Origin: Bolinopsis microptera
Taxonomy: Eukaryota; Ctenophora; Tentaculata; Lobata; Bolinopsidae
Length of the DNA stretch: 64,000 nucleotides
Assembly (NCBI RefSeq): GCF_026151205.1
Contig: NC_087074.1
Coordinates: forward strand, 10,139,226-10,203,225
Direction: 5' to 3'
Positions 42,609 to 51,488 of the stretch are shown one piece after another. Position numbers and translations under genes: made by a program. Under the pieces are notes generated by a model. The model made no database searches. It was not told where the DNA came from and saw only the letters and a list, made by a program, of their open reading frames with translations. How positions within the stretch are numbered: the stretch's first letter is position 1; the number at the start of each line of letters is the position of its first letter.

Positions 42609-45411
42609 TGAACTTATTCAGTCCCGAGAAACTTTTGGAACGGCGAAATCATTTCTTGCAGCTGGAGAAAAGTTGAAAATCGCAGAACAGAAACTAAATT
42701 TCTTAAAACGATGTAAACGACGACAAGTTTTTCCAGTTTTCATTTCGAACAGTTTTTCACATCAACAGTCATTATTTCCCATCTGTCAATCTAGGAATAT
42801 ACAACATCATCTGAACAGACTCAGAACAGTAGCATTAAATCAACATATTTCTTATCAGTATCAGATTATCGCAGACAGTAAACTTCATATTGCACAGTTC
42901 AAGAACACTCTATACAATACAGTTGAACAACACGTTTTTCATAGAATTATAGCCATATCAGAAAGAAACCAGATTTCTATTAAAGAACAGTATAAGATGA
43001 ACCTGCAGAACAAGTTTACTTGGCTACTCAGTAAATATTATCCACCACCGCCCCCTACTCCACCGACAGTTATTCAACCTGCAGCAGATCGCGTGACTAC
43101 ACTCAACTGTGAATCAGTTTCAGATAACCAGAAATCTGTTCTTGCACTTGGGCCTAATTTTGCAGTAACACCACATGTTAATCAGGAGTTCAAGGACAAA
43201 GTTTCCATGGACATTGCACAATGCGTGTTTAAGATCAGACATAAGCAAGCATTTGAACAACAACCAGTAGAACAGTCTATGGATTCAGAAGAACAGGCTA
43301 ATAATACTCCAGAACATCATGAAGAAGCAGAAGAAGCAGAAGAGCCTACCTCGAAGAAGATCAAGAGGATTTGTCCCTTCCCCACACCCTTCACCCGAAC
43401 CCCTGACCCCGCTTGCCCTGAACTTGAGGATAAACTCGCATGTTTCAACCGTTTTGTCCTGAACTTAGTGAATAACCATCAGTCAAAAGACAACCTTACT
43501 CGCTCACAGAAACAAGGCTTATATTCACTAAGAACGGATAGAACTATACATGTCTCAGTTTCAGACAAGTGTGGAGAGTTCGTAGTTACCACCAAGGATA
43601 TTCATAGAACGCTGACGGAGAAACACCTAGAGGAAACTGCAGTTTACCTGCAGATACTCCCAACTAGGAAGGTACGAGGTCAGACAGTGACAGTTACGGA
43701 ACCCACCTCCATCCAGAATTCACAACTCATAAAAAGAATGACCACTCAACTGGTAGATAGCTCCAATCAATTGTGGAAGAAAGTATGGACACAGCGAGGG
43801 CTCGATGATGATTATTTCAGACAAATCAGAGTTCCGGATCATGTTTCTCTTCCAGTCTTATATGTACTTATCAAGACTCACAAGAATTCTCCAGAATGTT
43901 TCAGAAACACCATCCCTCTGGAACAGGTGAAAGTACGACCCATTATCAGCTGTGTTGACTCACCCACAGAGAGATTGAGCTGGCTGGTGACAACCATCCT
44001 CAAACCATTACTGAAGGAAATACCCAGTCACCTTGGTAATCTCTTTGAACATCTGGAAACTCTTCGTGCAATTCCGAAAGAACAGCTAGCTGGCAGGAGA
44101 ATCTTCTCGGCGGACATTTCAGCACTTTATACCAACATAAATGTCCAAGGTTGTATTGATGACGTTATAGAACTGGCCACTGAGCACCGGGAAAAACTTG
44201 ATCTCATGGGACTGAACCTGACTGATGTTCACGAGATCCTATTGCACATCCTGACTAGTTCATACTTTGTGTATAATGGGACTCTGTGGATACAGCAGGA
44301 TGGCCTTTTCATGGGATTGAGACCGGGACCATTTTGCGCAGTGATCAGAGTGTACAAGTTTGAGAGAAGCTCGGTTTACACTGACTTACATTACTTGTCG
44401 GTCTACTTATCTGACTTCTACAAGCGGTACATTGACGACGCCACCAGCACAGCTGTAACAAGAGAAGAAGCTCTAGCACTTGTTCAGAGTATCGCAGACC
44501 CGGACCCTGACAAGAAACTCAAGTGGGAGGTAGAGTTTCCGGAGAACGACCAAGAGTTCATCCCATTCCTTAACACAGAGCTTAGAGTGGAACCTGATGG
44601 AACTGTGACGAGCCGCTTGTACCGTAAGCCACAGCAGAAAGACATCACACTTCACAAGAATTCATGTCACCCAGAATCTGTGAAGACGAACACCGTGATC
44701 AACCTGTATAAAGAAGCGGACAAGATCTCGTCAGGACCTCAGGAGAGAGAACATTCATACAGCATTTTAGACCGTCTTATGACTAGAAACGGGTATCAAA
44801 CACCCAGAAATTATTCCAACAGACGTCGTAGTAGTATTAGTAATAGAAATAGGGAGGATAACAGAACAGTGCTTAAGTTAGATTTTATCTCAGACAGTAT
44901 CAGTAACAGAATTAGGAATCATATTAAACAGAACAATTTACCTATTAAAGTTATATTTTCCCCAGCTAGAAAACTAAGAAATATTGTGTGTAATAACAGA
45001 CCGTATGATAAGAGAACCTGTATTATTAACTCCTGTAAAATTTGTCCTTTATTAATAACTGAAAATAAAGATTGTGAGGTGAAGAACGTTGTGTATAAGA
45101 TTACCTGTAAAATCTGTAATAATATTTATATTGGTGAGACGTGCAGGAGGGCACATGATAGGCTCGGAGAGCACCTAAGATATGCTAAATTTCCTTTAAC
45201 TCCTTCTAACACTAGTCAAGCTTTTGCTATTCATTATAACAGTTTACATAGGGGGTCAGAACCCAATTTAGAATTTGAGATTTTAAAAACAGAAAGCAAC
45301 ACAGCTAGAAGAAAGATTGCAGAAGCAATGCTTATTTTGAAGTTCAAACCTAACATTAACAAGAGAGATGAGTTAGAAACAATCAAACGTTTTTTAGTAA
45401 CAAGTACATAA
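42571..45411 (+). CDS. Penelope-like element polyprotein: reverse transcriptase + GIY-YIG endonuclease
   Basis: 946 codons, intact. Penelope-like elements encode an RT related to telomerase plus an endonuclease that opens target DNA. An N-terminal Arg/Gln/His-rich region (1-300, Pro-rich at ~150) precedes the RT. RT motif A is FSADISALYTNI (~residue 510) and motif C is RYIDD (~620). A CxxC pair (CKICPLL, CKICNNIY) leads into the GIY-YIG domain, VYKITC to YIGETCRR (~842-857), then the R..EH segment. The segment before motif C reads GLFMGLRPGPFCAVI, where these RTs usually have a GLPMG-type motif with different followers, so it is divergent. Probably autonomous and recent. Confidence 0.93.
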   Translation: MRLINNTPIRILHELIQSRETFGTAKSFLAAGEKLKIAEQKLNFLKRCKRRQVFPVFISNSFSHQQSLFPICQSRNIQHHLNRLRTVALNQHISYQYQIIADSKLHIAQFKNTLYNTVEQHVFHRIIAISERNQISIKEQYKMNLQNKFTWLLSKYYPPPPPTPPTVIQPAADRVTTLNCESVSDNQKSVLALGPNFAVTPHVNQEFKDKVSMDIAQCVFKIRHKQAFEQQPVEQSMDSEEQANNTPEHHEEAEEAEEPTSKKIKRICPFPTPFTRTPDPACPELEDKLACFNRFVLNLVNNHQSKDNLTRSQKQGLYSLRTDRTIHVSVSDKCGEFVVTTKDIHRTLTEKHLEETAVYLQILPTRKVRGQTVTVTEPTSIQNSQLIKRMTTQLVDSSNQLWKKVWTQRGLDDDYFRQIRVPDHVSLPVLYVLIKTHKNSPECFRNTIPLEQVKVRPIISCVDSPTERLSWLVTTILKPLLKEIPSHLGNLFEHLETLRAIPKEQLAGRRIFSADISALYTNINVQGCIDDVIELATEHREKLDLMGLNLTDVHEILLHILTSSYFVYNGTLWIQQDGLFMGLRPGPFCAVIRVYKFERSSVYTDLHYLSVYLSDFYKRYIDDATSTAVTREEALALVQSIADPDPDKKLKWEVEFPENDQEFIPFLNTELRVEPDGTVTSRLYRKPQQKDITLHKNSCHPESVKTNTVINLYKEADKISSGPQEREHSYSILDRLMTRNGYQTPRNYSNRRRSSISNRNREDNRTVLKLDFISDSISNRIRNHIKQNNLPIKVIFSPARKLRNIVCNNRPYDKRTCIINSCKICPLLITENKDCEVKNVVYKITCKICNNIYIGETCRRAHDRLGEHLRYAKFPLTPSNTSQAFAIHYNSLHRGSEPNLEFEILKTESNTARRKIAEAMLILKFKPNINKRDELETIKRFLVTST

Positions 45412-46090
45412 TAAACAGGGTGTAACATATTTTATACTTTACAGACAGGGGATTGTCTACACATATGTAGTGATTTTTAGTGATATTTATAGGTTTTGTT
45501 TACTTTCTGAGTACAGGGACCACATCTCACACACGCACACTTCCGCCTCCTATTCAACACACTACCCTTACAACATCAATCAAACCATATTAGGCTCCCA
45601 CGTTTCACACTTCTCATTGGTCAGTACGATTCCCGCCATTTCCACTCCACACTAGATACATACCTACACACTTCACATCATGCACCTGTTCACCGTTGTA
45701 GCACTCCATGCTTCTGTATCATGTGTAGTATATTTAGTAGTAGTTTTAGGAATGTACAGTATTTACTATAAAAGTTTGTCGTCGTATAAATTAGTTTTGT
45801 TATGAATTTTGTTATGACTTTTTTGTATCGAATTTTTGGATAAAGTTGATTGATTAAAAATAAATTAATGTACACAAAATTTGCCTCAGATATATGTTTT
45901 TTACGTTTTGAATTTTTAACACTTGTTTTTAGATCATGAATACGATGTAGTTACATTGAAACGTCGAGTAATCTCCTTTCCCTAATAAGAGCATTTTTAC
46001 TTGTCGCAACAACCGGGATAAAGATAATTTTACCCAGAATACATTACAACAATGCGACTCATAAATAATACTCCAATCCGGATTTTACAT
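45238..46090 (+). repeat. Penelope-like pLTR, second copy
   Basis: Repeats 41761-42608 and ends exactly where the TSD begins, with the first codons of the ORF (ATGCGACTCATAAATAATAC) at its 3' end. Confidence 0.85.
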
Positions 46091-46282
46091 ATTTCATAAA
46101 GTAATGATTAAAAATTGAAATATCAAAATTGGACAGTGATCTTGAATTTCCCTGATAAAAAATATATATATATATTAAATCAGTTTCTGTATAAAAGTGT
46201 TTAAACCTGTGTAGACAGTTTTGCAGTTCCTGCAAAAGAGAACATTAGTTTCTAGTAACTGAATTAACTTACACAAACTTGA

Positions 46283-46351
46283 AATGAAATGAAATGAAAT
46301 GAAATGAAATGAAATGAAATGAAATGAAATGAAATGAAATGAAATGAAATG
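46283..46351. repeat. (GAAAT)n microsatellite, ~13 copies
   Basis: Perfect pentanucleotide run. Confidence 0.97.
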
Positions 46352-46683
46352 AGGTATTTATATCCCGCTCATATGATTAACCAACAACACAAGGAAGGTA
46401 GTTAACCATGTCAGAGCGGCTGACTGTGAGTGATGTGAGCAAATGTGTAAAAATGAACAAGAGTATAACGTAATATTAATATAAGACCAAGACAAAATTA
46501 AAAAATCTTTTATTTTAAACCACACTAAACTAAAAAGAAGCAGAGACCATACAATACATGTAGGTATAATAAAGGTTAGTACAGTGACATAGAAAGGTAG
46601 AGAACTTAGACATAAAATGGAGTGCAGTAAGAAATAAAAGCCAAGGTGTCTTGCAAAAAGAAGACAAATGGAAAGAAAAAACA

Positions 46684-46887
46684 TCAAAACTGATTATATA
46701 AATGGTTCTTTAACATTCGCTTGAAGCAGTTGGCATCAGTAATACATCTCAACATCAGTGGAAGAGAGTTCCATGCAATCGGTGCATGGCTTGAGAAACG
46801 TCTGTCATCAACTTTGGACTTTTTATTCTTAAATGGTACCTTGAGCATGAGATGGTCACCAGGTCTCTTCGACCTGGTCATGATCAT
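46684..46887 (-). pseudogene. Non-LTR RT C-terminal remnant
   Basis: GDHLMLKVPF..RRFSSHAPIAWNSLPLMLR and FKRMLKNHLY match the usual terminal block of CR1/Jockey-type reverse transcriptases. 5'-truncated, 67 codons. Confidence 0.75.
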
Positions 46888-46984
46888 GGTGTTTAAACAA
46901 GTTAGTCGAGTTTCAGTATTTGCTTAATAAGCTGGTAATCGCACCGTTCCCAATGTAAATGAAAAGTTTCGTGACCTTCAATTT

Positions 46985-47420
46985 GCGTAATTATTTGGAG
47001 ATACTGATTTAGAGATCACATGTGATGGGAAGCGTCATCTGGGAGCAGTCATAGGTGGAGAGGAGGCTGGAGAGACATATGTAAAAAAGAAAGTAGAGAA
47101 ATGGGTGAAGGATGTAGAAGAGTTGTCAGAAATTGCCCTTGATGAACCCCAGGCTGCCCTATCAGGGTATTATATATACCAAAGCCCTATGTCATCGGTG
47201 TACCTTTGTGATGCGTACCATTCAAGACACTAAAGACCTCTTCATCCCATTGGAGAAGTGTATAAGAGAAAAGTTCACTCCGGGAATTATTGGTAGGAAT
47301 GTGTCTGACCTGCACAGGAGAATGTTTGCGCTACCTGTGCTGTAAGATTAGGGGGGCTTGGTATTGTTAATCCAGTAGAATTTAATAAAATAAATGAAGA
47401 GAATTCGGATACACGATTAA
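46985..47420 (+). pseudogene. Retroelement pol fragment, frameshifted
   Basis: The frame at 46985-47170 reads LEITCDGKRHLGAVIGGEEA, VKKKVEKWVKDVEELSEIAL. The next frame reads FVMRTIQDTKDLFIPLEKCI and, after another stop, GGLGIVNPVEFNK. This order resembles the C-terminal part of pol-like proteins of metazoan retroelements (RT followed by a MRTIP.. and GGLGI block). At least two frameshifts. The element class is uncertain. Confidence 0.6.
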
Positions 47421-48480
47421 ACAAAATACGAATACCCACGTAACCGACAGACAAACTAAGGAAATGCAAATTTGTTTTTGAAACGAGCTATATATAAAGC
47501 TATAAAGTAGCGCTCGACTCCAAATTGAACTCAAATGAAAATGCGCTCTACTTTTGACTTTACTTACACTTACACTCAGTGTACACCCAGTGTTAACTAG
47601 TATTACACACTGGTAAACTCTACGTAACGCGCGAAAATAATAATTCTATGGCGTTTTCATTGTCACATCTCACGTCGACGGGATTAAACGCGCGCGCGCG
47701 TAACATCTTATCTTACTGCTATCTCAACGAATAAACACACAACGACTTTGACAATTGACCGACGACTTAACGATTGTGAGTTATGACGGACTTAACTGTA
47801 TGGGTCAACTACTAAAACTGCATTGTATACTATCTTAATCATTATACTGGACATGAGATGACGAAGTATCTTAAGCAGCACTTTATACCTCCACTTAGAA
47901 CTTGATTAGTCACGAACAATAGAATCATTATAAATCAATACAATAAAACATCTTGATCAATAAATGCCTAGCAGCACCAGACAGCGGCCGTGTACCTTTT
48001 TCAACTCCACGGAGTCCCTGATGGACTTTTGTTTACTTTTGTTAATAATTTGACCGCAACCTTTCTTTCTCGAAACACAAATCTTACTGTGCTTCATTAC
48101 AGTATTAAGATAATATAAAGCAAATCATGTGAATATATGACTACGAAATAGATCTATAGATTTGTCCACAATATTTAATACCGTATTGATGGTTTTGAAT
48201 TTTGTATATTGAATTTTAATGTGAAGCGTTTACTCTTTCCCCTCGGCAATTAATTAGAAAGATAGATTAATGACAATAATTGCCAAATGACGTAGTAGAT
48301 ATAGATGTTCAATGTTGTAGAGTGATTTCAAGAGTAGTGGTCCACAGGGGTCCGAAAAAGCCGTACAGGCACTTGGGTCCTTATCCTTGTCACTAGTCCC
48401 AATTGGATTCACTTTACACAAAACATGAACGTTTACAATTTAGACGTACACATTGGCACGATATTTATTAGAAAGCAAAC
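47421..48480. other. Intergenic AT-rich, no supported feature
   Basis: Includes a short GCGCGCGCGCG run at 47690. No open frame or repeat that I can support. Confidence 0.6.
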
Positions 48481-48910
48481 AGTATAAAATAATACGTGCG
48501 TGCGCGGCTTGAGCCGCGCCGCATAACAATTTATGCGTTTAGGGGCTGGAGTACGCGTGTTTACAGATTAATGAATTGTTGCATTGTAAATATTTAAAGT
48601 TGACGATATATTATGATTTAATAGTAAATTTTTCAAAGCTGGCTTTGGACTTAGGTAAAATTATAACTTATTTATTTTAAAGAAAAAACCACGGATAGTT
48701 TTAAATTTACATAGTCGTATAACTATAATCAAGTTAATCCTGTTTTCAAGAATGCGCGGCTTTGGCGGCCAGTTATTGACTTGTACATAAAATTGAATTT
48801 TAAATAGAAATGTGAATGTATTAAAATTTAAAACTTTCAAAACGGAGGCTTATAAATATTATTATATTATGACTGTAAAATAAAGGATAAAATTTTAAAT
48901 TTGTTTCACT
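48480..48910. repeat. Diverged duplicate of the 49486-50031 segment
   Basis: CTGGAGTAC, TTTAAAGAAAAAACC, TTATGACTGTAAAATAAAGGA and GCGCGGC/TTGACTTG landmarks occur here and, in the same order, in the later segment. Open frames here are short. Probably an old duplicated element. Confidence 0.5.
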
Positions 48911-48975
48911 AAAAATTTGTTTCACTATTGGATGCGCGGCGCGGCCCAGTAACGCATCGCGCTACAAAGAAACAC

Positions 48976-49082
48976 TTGTCATACGTTGTATGACCCGCCG
49001 CGCACGAAGTGCGCGGCTCCCCTGTAGCGTCGAAGACGCTACACTATAGTGAAGCGACCGTGGGGGTCACCACGTGATACAA
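48976..49082 (+). mobile_element. Micro-element family 3, TSD AGAAACAC
   Basis: 107 bp with perfect 8-bp flanks AGAAACAC (48968-48975 and 49083-49090). It carries TTGTCATACGTTGTATGACC, a hairpin TAGCGTC/GACGCTA and GACCGTGGGGGTCAC, as in the copy at 10932. It sits against the end of a family 2 fragment (CATCGCGCTACAA at 48955-48967). Confidence 0.85.
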
Positions 49083-49117
49083 AGAAACACTAAAATTGAA
49101 AATGGGCACACATCAGT

Positions 49118-49242
49118 TTGATTCACGATGTCAATCCTTCGCAGCTCGGTGAGGCACAGTGGTGCATCTCGCCGATCTACCGAAGTGGTTGCGAAAAGCA
49201 TTATTTGATGCGCGCGCGACCCAGTAGTGCATCGCGCTACAA
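49118..49242 (+). mobile_element. Micro-element family 2, TSD ACATCAGT
   Basis: 125 bp with perfect 8-bp flanks ACATCAGT (49110-49117 and 49243-49250). It begins TTGATTCACGATGTCAAT and ends ATCGCGCTACAA. Confidence 0.85.
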
Positions 49243-49269
49243 ACATCAGTATGTTCATTTATTGGTTAG

Positions 49270-49330
49270 AGTTAGATTTAAGGTTAGGGTCAGGGTTATG
49301 GTTAGGTTTAGGTGTTAGGGTCGGTTAGGA
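49270..49330. repeat. Degenerate TTAGGG-like repeat
   Basis: GGTTAGGGTCAGGGTTATGG and TTTAGGTGTTAGGGTCGG. Interstitial telomere-like sequence of low purity. Confidence 0.7.
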
Positions 49331-49485
49331 AATCAAATTAACGGGTGTTATTTTAATGTTGACGTGGAATAGATTGACATGGGCTCGCTATAAGTATAGT
49401 GGCACTTACTTGAATCATACATCTTATTTGTTTGGCATAGTGATTGGTGCACCATAGCAAAATTTTGAATTCGGTTTGAGGGCTT

Positions 49486-50031
49486 ATGCTTGGTTATTAT
49501 AGTAGTGCGCGCTTACCGGGCATACATTATGCGATACGCTGGGACTGGAGTACCGTTACGTTTAGAACGTATTGTTATTACACGTACGAAATTAGTTTTA
49601 ATAGATTTTCAAAAGCTGATTGGACATTAGTAACAATCTCTATTATTAAAGAAAAAACCGGATATTTTAAATTAGGCAAAGTGTTCTATTATAAGTTACA
49701 TTAGTTTTAGAATGGCAGTGCGGCATATTGACTTGAATAAATGCATTAAAAGACATGGAAAGATGTTTAAAAAATTAAATTATAAATATCCTCTATTTTA
49801 TGACTGTAAAATAAAGGAAAAATTTATATTTTTTGCTAAAAGTTTGAATTATTTGGTGCGGGGTATTAACGCATCGCTCAAAAACATTGTCACATCGTGT
49901 TTGGCCAAATTGCTCCTTTCGATGAAGTACACTTAGTAGGACTGTCGAAGTTTCAAGAAATAATTGAAAATGGCAAATCGTTTGATTCCGATTATTTTGA
50001 TGCTCATAACTCCTTATATCAGGAATTGTAG
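49486..50031 (+). pseudogene. Decayed protein-coding sequence, family unknown
   Basis: Three adjacent frames look coding by composition: 72 codons from 49486 (IKEKTGYFKLGKVFYYK), 74 codons from 49712 (MFKKLNYKYPLFYDCKIKEK), and then VHLVGLSKFQEIIENGKSFD to a stop at about 50031 in a third frame. Frameshifts would have to join them. A diverged relative is at 48480-48910. I do not recognise the protein; an old mobile element is the likeliest source. Confidence 0.35.
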
Positions 50032-50044
50032 ATTTATAACCAAA

Positions 50045-50520
50045 TATAAATTATCACTTAACACAAACACTTTGATCTATTTATGATCCAGAGCCCTTAT
50101 TGCGCTTGCAGTGGCGCGCGCCCGCCTCCCATGACAAGCGCGCTTGACGGATGTTACTCGTCTAAATTTCTTCGGAGTAGCGCGCGCCGCTTTCTTCTCG
50201 AAGGCAAGTGCTACGAAGTAGCGCGCGCCGGGCCAGATCATTAACAATGGTCAACAAGCGCGCCCGCAGTGGCGCGAAAGCATTTGTCGCGATAGCATTT
50301 GTGAGCAGCAGTGAGCAGCAGTTAGTAGCAGTCATACAACGTAAGACAAGAACGGACATAGTTTTATTGGTTAGGTGAAACCTTAGGACCCCAGGCTATT
50401 TTATTTATGTTGATCATAATCATATATATATAAATAGAAATTAGGTGGAATGACAGGTTGAGCACCGCTTAGTAATTAACAATTAAAGCGCACGGCGCCG
50501 CGCACGTTTTAGAAGCACGA
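50045..50520. other. CG-rich scrambled repeat remnants
   Basis: Contains pieces of micro-element families: GACGGATGTTACTCGTCTAA (family 4) at about 50145, AGTAGCGCGCGCCG twice, and CATACAACGTAAGACAA (family 3 fragment) at about 50333. Confidence 0.5.
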
Positions 50521-50528
50521 AAGAAGTT

Positions 50529-50753
50529 TGATTCACGATGTCAATTGTCAATCTTTTGTCTTTCACAGCTCGGCGTTGTAGGTTTATAACCTACCAGGAC
50601 GCGTGCCGAGTTGGACTCGTCGACGGTCCAATATATGGAACAGATATTTTACGAGTATCACCCGTTAAAGCTCGGCGAGGCCCAGTGGTGCGTCTCGCCC
50701 ATCGTCGATCTACCGAAGAGAAGATGCGAAGGATCGAGTGCATCGCGCTACAA
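50529..50753 (+). mobile_element. Micro-element family 2, TSD AAAGAAGT/AAAGAAAT, host of a nested family 1 copy
   Basis: Starts TTGATTCACGATGTCAAT and ends GCATCGCGCTACAA. The flanks match 7 of 8 (50521-50528, 50754-50761). Split at AGCTCGGCG by a family 1 element. Confidence 0.8.
50577..50668 (+). mobile_element. Micro-element family 1, TSD AGCTCGGCG, nested in family 2
   Basis: 92 bp bounded by perfect 9-bp repeats AGCTCGGCG (50568-50576 and 50669-50677). The uninterrupted target is visible in the 49118 copy as AGCTCGGTG. It contains the hairpins TAGGTTTATAACCTA and TGGACTCGTCGACGGTCCA. Confidence 0.9.
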
Positions 50754-50884
50754 AAAGAAATATATAGTGTGTAGCAATTTACTTTTTATTTCGGCTCTTA
50801 CTAATTATATTCGCTCGCCCGAAAATTTCACGTGACTTTGGTTTTTATGGTTTTGCAGCCGTACAAAACGGTTTTACATAAACC

Positions 50885-51178
50885 CTAATCCCAACTCTAA
50901 CGGCCCTAATCATAACCCCGAAGCTATCCATAACCCTTACCACAACTCTATCCCTAACCCGAGCCCTAGAAACAATCGAATTCATTTTTTACTAGCCTGT
51001 CACGTGACCAAAATGGTTTTTTGCCCATAACTCTCCAGGGTAGCATTTTTACCCTACGTCATGGGAGTGATTCGGAATCAGCGTCCAAAAATACACCGAT
51101 CGAGATTAATAACACACCCAAAGGGCCTTTTCACAAGAATTTTCTTATAATTTGGGCGAGCGATTTAGTAGGAGCGAT
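50885..51178. repeat. Dispersed ~290-bp repeat, inverted copy at 62945-63225
   Basis: CCCTAA-like repeats, then CACGTGACCAAAATGGTTTT, CCCATAACTCTCCAGGG, TGATTCGGAATCAGCGTCCA and AAAGGGCCTTTTCACAAGAA. All reappear in inverted order near 63225-62945, in intron 1 of the BTB gene. Confidence 0.85.
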
Positions 51179-51488
51179 TTATTTCACGTTTTGATCTTAA
51201 TACCCGATTTTTGTTAAATCAATTTAATTCGTGGCTATTTGCCGCTAAATTTTTTTAAAGATGGCGGCAGTATATCTAAATTAGTAAATTAATAAATATG
51301 AATTGCTTTAATTTGTTGATATAATTTCATGTACATTGACAAATATAATTTATACAATTAACAATATACATTTCTATTGCCACAATAAAAATTGCAAAAT
51401 CGTAAAATCGAATCGAAGTCCTTGCCGACTAAAAACAGCATAACATTGTTTTTTCTTTTTTCTTACTCTCCCATTTTTTAGTTTTCTC

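Larger units (their letters stand above)
41384..46090 (+). mobile_element. Penelope-like retroelement: truncated copy + complete copy in tandem, TSD ATTTCATAA
   Basis: The 9-bp ATTTCATAA flanks the unit perfectly (41375-41383 and 46091-46099). Arrangement: a partial upstream copy, a repeated segment (41761-42608), the complete ORF copy, and a second copy of the repeated segment (45238-46090). That is the tandem pLTR layout known for Penelope-like elements. The two repeated segments differ by only a few bases over ~850 bp, which indicates a recent insertion. Confidence 0.9.

Noticed and set aside
44621..45240. An intron missing from the upstream partial Penelope copy
   Set aside because: The junction does not fit GT-AG; it is explained by a deletion with AC microhomology.
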